Shown here one piece after another: positions 57,072 to 64,000 of a stretch of DNA of 64,000 bases. Position 1 is the first letter of the stretch; every line of letters starts with the position of its first letter. The stretch spans positions 262,416 through 326,415 of the forward strand of contig NW_005201493.1 of NCBI RefSeq assembly GCF_000372725.1. Reading direction: 5' to 3'. A model generated the notes under the pieces. That model ran no database searches. It saw only the letters and a list, made by a program, of their open reading frames with translations, and was not told where the DNA came from. The stretch comes from Emiliania huxleyi CCMP1516 (Eukaryota > Haptophyta > Isochrysidales > Noelaerhabdaceae). The translations under genes were made by a program, and so were the position numbers.

Positions 57072-59847
57072 TTACCTTACCTTCTTGGCCGTGATGTCGC
57101 GGCCCTGCGCGTCAAAGGTCCTCCTCCCAGCGGGGTCGCCAAACTGCCACGCGCTCGCGCGGCCCTCGAAGAAGCCCGAGAAGAGGTCGCACTCGATCAC
57201 GCCCTTCTTCTCGCCGGCGAGGTCCTGCCAGGGGGCTGATGGCTTCAAAGCGGCGGTTAGCGGTGGTGGTGAGGGCGGGGGGAGGCGGAGGGGGTGGGGC
57301 GGGGAGGGGGGCATGAGGGAGGGCACCCATAGCAGAGATGCCGTCGTGCGGCCAAAGAGACCCCAGCGGGCGGGCGCCCCGGGCGGTAGCTCTGGCGTGG
57401 GGGCGGAGGGGTCGGCGGAGAGGGCGTCGACGGCGTCGACGACCGACCAGTGGCAGCGGTAGCGGCCTGTCGCGAGGTCGGGCAGCAGCGGGAACGACGA
57501 GATGCGCAGCGAGAGCAGGTCGCCTCTATCGAGCCCGCACCTCGCCGCGAGGGTGCGCAGAAGCCCGGGCGACCCAAAGTCGATCTCGGTCACGGTCTGG
57601 AGGCGGCGTAAAGGGGCGGATGAGCCAAAATGAGCCGAGATGAGCTAAGATGAGCCGAGATGAGGCGAGATGATCTGAGATGAGCCGAGATGAGGCGAGA
57701 TGATCCAAGATGATCCGAAGTGGACTGAGGCAAGCCGATACGAGGTGAGCCGAGGTGAGCCGAGCTGGGCCGAGGATCGTCACCTGGTTGCAGAACTGCG
57801 GCAGACCTATCAGGACATGCTCGCGGGCAGCACCCTCCTCCCGCGGCAGCACATAGGTTTGGAGCAGCCAGCCGAGGCACTTGGTGTTGCCGCGAGCGCG
57901 TGCGAGCGTCCCAAGGCCACCGAGGAGACCGTCCGCGCCGAAGTCTACTCACAGCGACGCGTGAGACGGAACGTGCGCGCACACGCGGCAGCGCTGGCGA
58001 CGGCCAAATGCTTGGCGGTGTGGACGGCGGGCGGCCGTGAGGGTTGATAGCGGTATTGGCCGGGGACCCGCTGCACCGACGGTCCCCGCCGATGGCATCG
58101 GGCCCCGCCGATGGCAACGAAGCCCAGTTCAGCGGGTTGACGACGGCATCGGGGACCCGCAGCGCAGGGTCCGCCGGTGCGAAGAGCGCGAAGGCGCCGG
58201 GGACCCGGTTCAACTTGGCGAGCGCGGAGGCCTGTTGTCAACGCTAAGGTTATTGACGATGAGTCACTACTCATTCATAGTAGGAGCTTGGCAGGCGCGG
58301 AGGCCTTGGCGGCGAAGATGTGTGTCGCGTGGTTGCCAGAGTAGTTTCGGATGGCGAGCAGGTACGACCTGATGGAGGAAGGAATGAGCGACTCAGTTAG
58401 TGGCCGCTGGAGGTCGAGCAACGGCGCGAGCAGGTAGGACATCGAGTCCGGGCGCAGGTTGCCGAGCACGGGCGCGAAGTACTGCGACGCGAGGAGGAAA
58501 GCGGCGAGGGGCGGCGGAGGCGCCGCCAGGAAGGCGCGAGGCGCGCAGGAGTGGAGGCCGAACAAGTACCACTCGAGAAAGATGTTTGCCGCGTTCCACT
58601 CGCCTGCGAGCGAGCAAGCGGCACACACCTTTCCTTCGTCCACCCAGAAAGCGCCGGTGTCCAGTGTCCGAGGCAGACTCTTCGTCGTCAAACGCCGTTG
58701 ATCCCTGCCCGAGAGAATCTACCTCAAAACTACTGGCGCCTCACCGATCCCTCCCAGCGGGTTGGCGAGGATGATGAAGGCGTGCATGCCGCCCACGAGC
58801 AGCACGCCGAGCCGCGCCGCTACTCCGCCCGCGAGCCACAGGAGAGGACCTGGGGTCAGGGATAGGTTAGGGTCGGGGTCGGCGTAGGGCTAGGGTGAGC
58901 CAGCCATAGGAGAAAGGACCGGCCAGCTCGGCGATCACGCCCGCGAGCGCGAGCAGCATGGACGCCCCCGACGGCGCCGCGTCGCCCGCCCGGGCGTCCT
59001 TGAAGGCGAGTGCGCGCACGGCCTCCGGGAAGCACGGCGCCATCCCAAACATGGTTGGCACTGCCGCAAGGGGTGGGGCCGTCGAGAGGCGGGAGGCAGA
59101 GAGAGGCAGCAAAGCGGGGCGAGGCAGAGGGGGGGGGGGGGGGAGCGGCGCACCGACGTTAATCCACCATGGGCCCAGCTTGCACAGGCCCGAGAAGAAG
59201 ATGTGCGCAAATTGAGTGGCTTGCATCGCAGCGAGCGTGCCGGCCGGCCCAGCAAACGCGGCACTGAGCAGGAGCGGGTAGAAGTGCTTGCCCTGCCCGC
59301 CGCACCACGCACTGTAGTCGCGCAGGCACAGGGCGGTGAACGCGCCTGCAAAGAGGCGCAGCGCCTGCGCATGGGCATGGCCGGTCGAGCCGATCGTCGC
59401 GACAGCGGTGAAGAGCGTGCTGATCAAGACAAGCGCGTCCAGTCGGCTGCGGCCGCTAGGAGGCGTCGACGGGTCTGCGAACGGTGACTGACGGAGCGTG
59501 CCCGGCGTGAGCCGAAACCACAGGGGCGTGAGGAGGGTATGTCCGTCGCCTAGCTGGCCGTCCGCGCCGCCAAAGCCGGATACTTCTGTCGCGACGAACC
59601 AAACGACGACCTTTGCGACCAGCTCTGGCCCGATGGCGGCGCCGAGCGTCAGCGTCCCGACGAGGGGAAGGCCAACCACAATCGCAAACCTGGTTGCGTG
59701 GTACTTGACCGGCGTGGTGCGGAGGCAGCTGGCGGCCGCCAGGCTCGCCATCCGCTCGCCGATGGAGTCGATCGCGCTGTCGTCGATGGAGTCGTCCGCC
59801 GATGTGGTTGCGCTTCCTCCGACGTTGCCGGTGGCGTAAGACGCCAT
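57072..59847 (-). CDS. DUF3556-like multi-span membrane protein
   Basis: From the ATG at 59847 (MASYATGNVGGSATTSADDS) the exons encode FAIVVGLPLVGTLTLGAAIG, HTLLTPLWFRLTPGTLRQSP, LFAGAFTALCLRDYSAWCGG, FFSGLCKLGPWWINV, MFGMAPCFPEAVRALAF, VGGMHAFIILANPLGGIG, CSLAGEWNAANIFLEWYLFG, FLLASQYFAPVLGNLRPDSM, SLIPSSIRSYLLAIRNYSGN, EHVLIGLPQFCNQ and, near the end, ATGRYRCHWSVVDAVDAL and IECDLFSGFFEGRASAWQFG. The EWN, GNL.P.S and R.YSGN.A signatures resemble the DUF3556 transmembrane family known from actinobacteria. Function is unknown. Introns lie between these pieces, one (about 58234-58306) with a duplicated edge, another with telomere-like repeats. Confidence 0.6.
57610..57775 (-). repeat. gatgagccgagatgag intron repeat
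   Basis: About a dozen degenerate units (gatgagccgagatgag, gatgatctgagatgagc, gaggtgagccgag) fill an intron of the DUF3556-like gene. Confidence 0.85.
58214..58306 (-). repeat. DUF3556-gene intron about 73 nt with 20-nt duplicated edge
   Basis: cttggcgagcgcggaggcct (58214-58233) and cttggcaggcgcggaggcct (58287-58306) differ at two sites. On the minus strand, CCAAG|gcctccgcg is the donor and gacaacag|GCCTCCGCG the acceptor. Confidence 0.85.
58854..58905 (-). repeat. short telomere-like intron repeat
   Basis: gggataggttagggtcgggg followed by tagggctagggtgag lies in a DUF3556-gene intron, similar in style to 20885-21130. Confidence 0.6.
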
Positions 59848-60308
59848 TGCGATCAAGAATTCGAACTCCGGAGTGAGAAACAAATCCTCTCTCTCTCCAG
59901 CTCGTCTCTCTCCACCGCTGTGTCCGGCTTGGGAGGGAGGGAACAGCGAGGGTCAGAAAAAAGACGGTCGGGCCTCAACGCAAGGCGGACATGGCATATC
60001 GCTCTCGGGCCCACAGACATCCCGCACACCCGCCGCACACCCGCCGCCCCCCGCGCGCGCCCCACCCCGGCCGGGAGAGAGGGGAGTGACAGTTTGGGAT
60101 GGCAACAGAACGAGTATGTTGAGTCCTGGCTCAACAACGCAGATAAAGGACTTGGGTGGTCCGGCCCACAAGTCCGGCTCATGCGCCCCGATCGGACCTC
60201 GTTATTTTTTGTATGCGTGACACTGATAGCGTGAGAGACTCGGCGTTCCACCTTGCCGCCCTACGCCGAGCTGCCCCAAGCCGCTTATCAGAGTCGTTCG
60301 ATCCGACC
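59848..60308. other. intergenic between divergent genes
   Basis: It contains a ctctctctccagctcgtctc pyrimidine stretch. No coding feature is seen. Confidence 0.5.
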
Positions 60309-61475
60309 ATGCTGGGTTTGGAGAGATCGCTCGGGGGCGTGGCCCTGGTTGTCTTTTTGGCGTCCGCGTACTCGCAGCATAGCGCGCACGAGCACCTCGT
60401 GGGCGCGCTGGACAGGCGCATCGCGCTGCTGGAAAAGCAGGCTGGTGACTTGAGGGCGCAAGAAGCAGGCGAAGTGGTGCTCCTCCGAGGAGTGCTGGAG
60501 AGGCTCACCATAGCGATCGAGACGGCGCAGGCACACGACGAGACGGCGCAGGCAGCACAAACCGAGACGGAAGACATGGCTCAAGTCCGCCATCTCCGAC
60601 ATCTCTTAGTGCTTTCGCAAGAACGCGCTTTTGATCTCAGCCGAGCCTTCGCAGCTGGATTTACTTTCGAGCAAGTCCTTTCGGCTGTTGACGAGACCAA
60701 CTGTCCGCGACACCAATGCTTGCGACTCTTGAAGCAAGTGGGGTACACAGAGGTGTGCACTGAGAGCCCGTTCGGTTTCGGTCTCAGCGCGCAGCACATG
60801 ATCGATGCCGGTTGTACAGAGGAGGATCTGGCCGTCATTTTCGTGCAGCTCAAAACTCGCGGCGCATCCTTCGATGACGCGATGTCCACGTTTTGTGCTA
60901 CTACTACTACGCTGTGTCCACGCGCGGTGTCAGTACTGAGGATGGCCGGGTATTCATGTGCTGATGCCCATGCAGCTATCGATGGCCTCGATGACCAATG
61001 GAGCAAATTGAGCTGCCAAGAGCAAGAAATGAACGATGAAAGTCCACCGTGTGCCGAGCTTTCGCGTTCCTACGCCCAGACGCTCGAACGCGGGAGAAGT
61101 TTTTGTCTGGCATCCGAAATACCTGGGGTACTGCGAGATTTGCGGCAGCGGACGGGGCTGCACTGCGGTGACGCTGTGTTGGCCGGATACAGCCCGGCTG
61201 ACATGACGCGTGCGGGCTATTCGATGCAAGAGATCGCACAAGAAATGATTTCGGCCAAGTTGAAAAACAGGCGAGCCGTTACGGAAAAGCATGCGCGACG
61301 CTGCCTCTTTGCGCCGCTCGCTCGCGGCGGCAGGAGACATGGCCGCCGATGCGGCTCGCACTCGCTCGGCGGGCCTCCGTCCCACAGCCGCCCGGGCGTG
61401 CCAGGGGTCGGCCTGGCGCTGCGCTGCTCGCACGCTGCACTGCACAAAGCTGCGACAACAAGGGGAGGCTCCTGA
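60309..61475 (+). CDS. hypothetical protein with AGY-type helical repeats
   Basis: The product has 388 residues from the ATG at 60309. An N-terminal hydrophobic segment (GGVALVVFLASAYSQHSA) acts as a signal or anchor, followed by an amphipathic coiled coil (LDRRIALLEKQAGDLRAQEA). From about residue 120 loose repeats recur around [AV]GY[ST]..[DE]: AAGFTFEQVLSAVD, VGYTEVC, MIDAGCTEEDLAVI, MAGYSCADAHAAID and AGYSPADMTRAGYSMQEIAQ. Similar AGY repeats appear in the small frame at 62348. Such repeats are common in alga-specific proteins of unknown role. The last ~70 residues are Arg/Gly/His-rich and may be read past the natural end if an intron is present. Confidence 0.5.
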   Translation: MLGLERSLGGVALVVFLASAYSQHSAHEHLVGALDRRIALLEKQAGDLRAQEAGEVVLLRGVLERLTIAIETAQAHDETAQAAQTETEDMAQVRHLRHLLVLSQERAFDLSRAFAAGFTFEQVLSAVDETNCPRHQCLRLLKQVGYTEVCTESPFGFGLSAQHMIDAGCTEEDLAVIFVQLKTRGASFDDAMSTFCATTTTLCPRAVSVLRMAGYSCADAHAAIDGLDDQWSKLSCQEQEMNDESPPCAELSRSYAQTLERGRSFCLASEIPGVLRDLRQRTGLHCGDAVLAGYSPADMTRAGYSMQEIAQEMISAKLKNRRAVTEKHARRCLFAPLARGGRRHGRRCGSHSLGGPPSHSRPGVPGVGLALRCSHAALHKAATTRGGS

Positions 61476-61986
61476 GCTTCAATGTTGAGCAGTGCAGCTG
61501 CGGGCGCTCGTGGGCGGCTGTGCAGTGGTGAGAGTGCCTGTTTGGAGGCGAGCTGGCGCTGCGCCAGGGTGCGCAGCATGCTCCCTTGCTCTGTCCTGAG
61601 GCATGCTGGTTGGCGCCCAACACAATGCCCTGGATGCATTGCTCCACGCCGTGCTGGCTGGTGCAGTGCTGCCAGTGCGCCGACTGGCGCGCAGGGTGCG
61701 CGTCGCCGCGCGTGGCACGGGAGGCGCGAGAGGCGCGGCTGTCGGTCAACCCCGCGGCGCATGGGCGCCGCGGAAGCTGCTCGACAGGCTGCGGGCATCG
61801 CTGCGGCAAAAAGCGCCCGCCCTCTGCTTTGCTTTCGCCCGCGTTTTACGACAACTTTCGGTTTATCATAGCCGCCGAACTTTACCTCGCTGTTTCTTTA
61901 TAGGTACCTCGCAGCTGCGTATTCTTGTATTATCGTCGAGTAGTACAGGTACTGCGTGGGGGCAGTACGTATTCTCGTATCACTAG
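61476..61986. other. intergenic
   Basis: The overlapping frames here are Arg/Cys/Ala-rich without domains. ctgcgtattcttgtat (61916) and ctgcgtgggggcagtacgta ttctcgtat near 61953 are loosely repeated. Confidence 0.4.
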
Positions 61987-62199
61987 CTCCGAGTAGAGGG
62001 GGCGTCCTGCAGTTAAGGGGAAACCCGGTACGCGGGTCCAACCCTCGGAGAGTATTCTTTAGCTCCGAGTAGAGGGGGCGCTCCGCTGCTAGGGGAAACC
62101 TGGAGCGCGGACTAACCCTCGGAGAGTATTCTTTAGCTCCGAGTAGAGGGGGCGGTCTGCTGCTAGGGGAAACCCGGAGCGCGGAGCTAACCCTCGGAG
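61987..62199. repeat. three tandem 62-64-nt fold-back units (possible structured RNA)
   Basis: Units lie at 61987-62050, 62063-62124 and 62137-62199, separated by a constant agtattctttag. Each begins ctccgag and ends with its reverse complement ctcggag, giving a 7-bp closing stem. Inside are gtagagggggcg, aggggaaaccygg and a gcgcgg/cgcggg segment. The size and 7-bp stem are tRNA-like, but no anticodon or canonical T-arm is evident. Transcription strand is unknown. Confidence 0.6.
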
Positions 62200-62347
62200 A
62201 CCCGTGTTACGGCCCTGCGAACGCGCACCCCCGGGGCTAGGGCTCTCTTGCCCGCAACCCGATGCCAATCATCCGGCCCGCTGGGTGCGCTTCTCAGCTC
62301 CCCGGCCCTGGATGTGAGGTTGCCGACTGCACTCCAAGTGCTCCAAG

Positions 62348-62638
62348 TTGAACGGCATCTTGGATTCTCAAGAACACAACCAACTCCTAGCCGAAACGAT
62401 TCTTAAGCAGCTGAAGGCCGCCGGCATGACATGTAAGGAGGCTAGGCACGCGACGTTCCGTCCGAGGCAGTGCAAGGCCGCCGGCTACACCTACGAAGAA
62501 GCAAAGCAGGCCGGCTACGCCTATTTTGAACTCCACTGGAACCGAGGTGATGAGACGGAGAGTGTGCACCACAATGGTTGGGACATCGACGAGCCGTCAC
62601 CTCAGCCGACGGGCACCCAGCGCGTTGTCCGCGAGTAA
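62348..62638 (+). CDS. small AGY-repeat protein or exon
   Basis: The frame contains QLKAAGMTCKEARHATF and CKAAGYTYEEAKQAGYAYFE, the same repeat style as the protein at 60309. No ATG opens the frame, which begins TTG, so it may be a downstream exon or a decayed copy. It ends acidic/Pro-rich (GWDIDEPSPQPTGTQ). Confidence 0.35.
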   Translation: MNGILDSQEHNQLLAETILKQLKAAGMTCKEARHATFRPRQCKAAGYTYEEAKQAGYAYFELHWNRGDETESVHHNGWDIDEPSPQPTGTQRVVRE

Positions 62639-62724
62639 GCGCCGCGCGAAGGGCGAGGGTGTGTGCGGACGCGTTCAGCCGCCGGACCAGGAGCGACGGG
62701 AGAGTGGGACCACAGTTCACAAGC

Positions 62725-63040
62725 TAAAAAGAATTTAAACAAAAGAACTCTCTCTCACAGCACACAGGCTCGACACAGGTGCGAACTGGCGCGTGCTAGT
62801 ACTATCACCGGCACACAAGCTAAAAAGAAAGAAAGAAAAGAACCCCAGGGAGGGATGGGAGAACGGCACGCCGCCACCACACAGGGATTTTAAGGAGAGG
62901 GGTGTGGTGCGCTAGCCGTCGCCCACCCTTGGGCGTCCGCCTCTTCCTATCTCACTTCGCAGTCTCTCTCCGATTCTCGCTGCAACCTTCGTGCCACCTC
63001 GCGGTCTCCCCCTTCTCGTCGTGCTCTCCCTTGTCGCATC
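62725..63040 (+). repeat. LRR-gene 5' module (second copy)
   Basis: It matches 786-1045. It also holds an inverted copy of the 47-nt repeat found at 1051-1145 (aaaaagaatttaaac...ctctctctcacagcacaca). It leads directly into the LRR gene. Confidence 0.7.
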
Positions 63041-63112
63041 TTCCTCTGTCGCGTCGCTCTCCTCTGCCTCGTTCTGCGCCGCCGCCGCGGCCTGCCGTTC
63101 CCTCGAGGGCGC

Positions 63113-63123
63113 GATTTCTTTGT
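63113..63123 (+). promoter_or_regulatory. ATTTCTTT motif before the LRR ATG
   Basis: gatttctttgtttccacg ends at the ATG at 63131, the same arrangement as at the RCC1 genes. Confidence 0.45.
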
Positions 63124-63130
63124 TTCCACG

Positions 63131-63898
63131 ATGGTGACGTCTGCGCCGCCGCCAAGCAACGCCGCCAGCTCCGAGACTTTGGACGTGGGCGGCTGGCAGG
63201 TCGTCGTCACCGACGGGCACGCGGTCCTGCCCAAAGGCATGACGCACTTGCCAGACGGGACGTTTCAGCTCCGCACCTCTCTCGTCTCGGTCGCCTTTCC
63301 GCGCAGCCTCGCCTCCATCGGCGACGGCGCCTTCTACCGCTGCACCTCGCTCGTCTCCATTGACCTCCCCGCCAGCCTCACCTCCATCCGCCCCCATGCT
63401 TTCCGCGGCTGCTCCTCCCTCGCCCACGTCACCTTCCCCGCCGGCCTCACCTCCATCGGCGACAACGCCTACAATGGTTGCACCTCTCTCGCCTCCGTCA
63501 CCTTCCCTGTCGGTCTCACCTCCATCGGAGTCTACGCCTTCTGCGGCTGCCCCTCCCTGACCCGCGTCACCGTGCCAACCACCCTCACCTCCATCGGCCA
63601 CGGCGCCTTCCGCGACTGCCCGCTCACCCGCGTCACCGTGCCAGACACCGCAACCGTCGGCTACGCCGCCTTTCCGCCCGCCACCACCGTTCTCCGCCTC
63701 CCTCCCAAGAGGATGCGCGACCTGCAGCGCTGGTACGAGGCGGTGGCCGGGGCTCTGGCCTACAAGCGCTGCCGCCCCGGCCTTGTCCTCTGGCTGGAGC
63801 GAGCCAACATCAGGCTCGGCTCTTACGGCCCGGACGGCGCGGCGCGCAAGCGCGACCGCGAGGAGTTCGAGGGCGACTTTGCGCCGCTTGTAGAGTGA
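63131..63898 (+). CDS. BspA-type leucine-rich repeat protein
   Basis: The product has 255 residues. After LDVGGWQVVVTDGHAVLPKG come about six LRR_5 repeats of 23 residues (SLASIGDGAFYRCTSLVSID, SLTSIRPHAFRGCSSLAHVT, GLTSIGDNAYNGCTSLASVT). A tail follows with KRMRDLQRWYEAVAG, GLVLWLERANIRLGS and a basic/acidic KRDREEFEGDFAPLVE. BspA-type LRRs are large expanded families in protists and mediate binding. No signal peptide is visible, so the protein is likely intracellular. It is intronless. Confidence 0.8.
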   Translation: MVTSAPPPSNAASSETLDVGGWQVVVTDGHAVLPKGMTHLPDGTFQLRTSLVSVAFPRSLASIGDGAFYRCTSLVSIDLPASLTSIRPHAFRGCSSLAHVTFPAGLTSIGDNAYNGCTSLASVTFPVGLTSIGVYAFCGCPSLTRVTVPTTLTSIGHGAFRDCPLTRVTVPDTATVGYAAFPPATTVLRLPPKRMRDLQRWYEAVAGALAYKRCRPGLVLWLERANIRLGSYGPDGAARKRDREEFEGDFAPLVE

Positions 63899-64000
63899 CA
63901 GGCGTGATTGAAAACGCCGGCGCTGCGGCTGGAGCTCCTCCTCCTGTTAGTCCTGAGGAGGAGCGTGTGTACGAGAGGACCGGAGAATCTTTCGAGTACT
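63899..64000. other. window edge, no feature
   Basis: This is the 3' flank of the LRR gene; nothing further is visible. Confidence 0.5.

Noticed and set aside
56769..57239. Acidic + strand ORF
   Set aside because: Its second half is antisense to the conserved C-terminal exon of the DUF3556-like gene, and the acidic run alone is not evidence of a gene.
61987..62199. tRNA genes
   Set aside because: The 7-bp closing stem is tRNA-like, but unit length (62-64 nt) and missing D-arm, anticodon loop and T-loop consensus do not support a tRNA.
1..64000. Prokaryotic origin (operons, ribosome binding sites)
   Set aside because: Spliced genes, eukaryote-specific domains and absence of operon spacing exclude it.

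Overview
This window is nuclear DNA of a GC-rich, intron-containing photosynthetic protist. A coccolithophore-type haptophyte (Emiliania/Gephyrocapsa huxleyi or a close relative) fits best. The reasons are eukaryote-only domain sets (villin/gelsolin repeats, PX, FHA-BRCT, prolyl 4-hydroxylase, a flagellar CFAP46-like protein), a protein with a bipartite plastid-type presequence, very short introns with many GC-AG boundaries, and introns filled with decamer minisatellites. This is inference from style; no database search was possible. One assembly gap (Ns, 24815-25541) lies inside a gene.

Layout. 1-2.2 kb: a truncated copy of a 5' module also present at 62.7-63.0 kb, followed by a retroelement relic. 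2.4-5.8 kb: a prolyl 4-hydroxylase with an array of repeated 3' splice acceptors, then a tandem Tudor-like protein. 6.0-12.2 kb: a Cys-rich extracellular-type protein, a plastid-type protein, a secreted VWD-like plus DUF1501 protein and a small secreted coiled-coil protein. 13.4-17.6 kb: an F-box-like/RCC1 protein diverging from an FHA-BRCT-ATP-dependent DNA ligase fusion. 18.6-19.6 kb: an Stc1-type zinc-finger protein. 20.5-28.4 kb: one large minus-strand gene with PX, gelsolin-repeat, glutaredoxin-like and PH domains, broken by the gap. 28.8-36.7 kb: the C-terminal part of a CFAP46-like TPR/CHAT protein, a second RCC1 gene, a frameshifted ankyrin gene and an F-box-like gene. 38.7-41.1 kb: a SAM-domain gene. 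42.5-45.5 kb: an NhaC-type Na+/H+ antiporter. 46.4-47.8 kb: an intact ankyrin gene. 48.5-54.5 kb: xanthine dehydrogenase. 54.9-59.8 kb: a membrane protein with an in-frame TGA, an isochorismatase-like hydrolase and a DUF3556-like membrane protein. 60.3-63.9 kb: proteins with AGY helical repeats, three tandem hairpin units and a BspA-type LRR gene.

There are no operons. Genes lie on both strands, several as divergent pairs. The multi-copy families (RCC1, ankyrin, LRR) and the CFAP46-like gene read without introns, whereas the single-copy metabolic and cytoskeletal genes are cut by many short introns.

The most notable pattern concerns those introns. In xanthine dehydrogenase, the villin-like gene, the prolyl hydroxylase, the SAM gene and the DUF3556 gene, the first 10-33 nt of an intron nearly duplicate the first nucleotides of the following exon, giving the layout (AG)|GC...AG|GC. 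This looks like intron gain by insertion or repair with a long target-site duplication. In the prolyl hydroxylase the process appears to have run away into a tandem array of acceptor-plus-exon-start units, six of them in exact 75-nt register.
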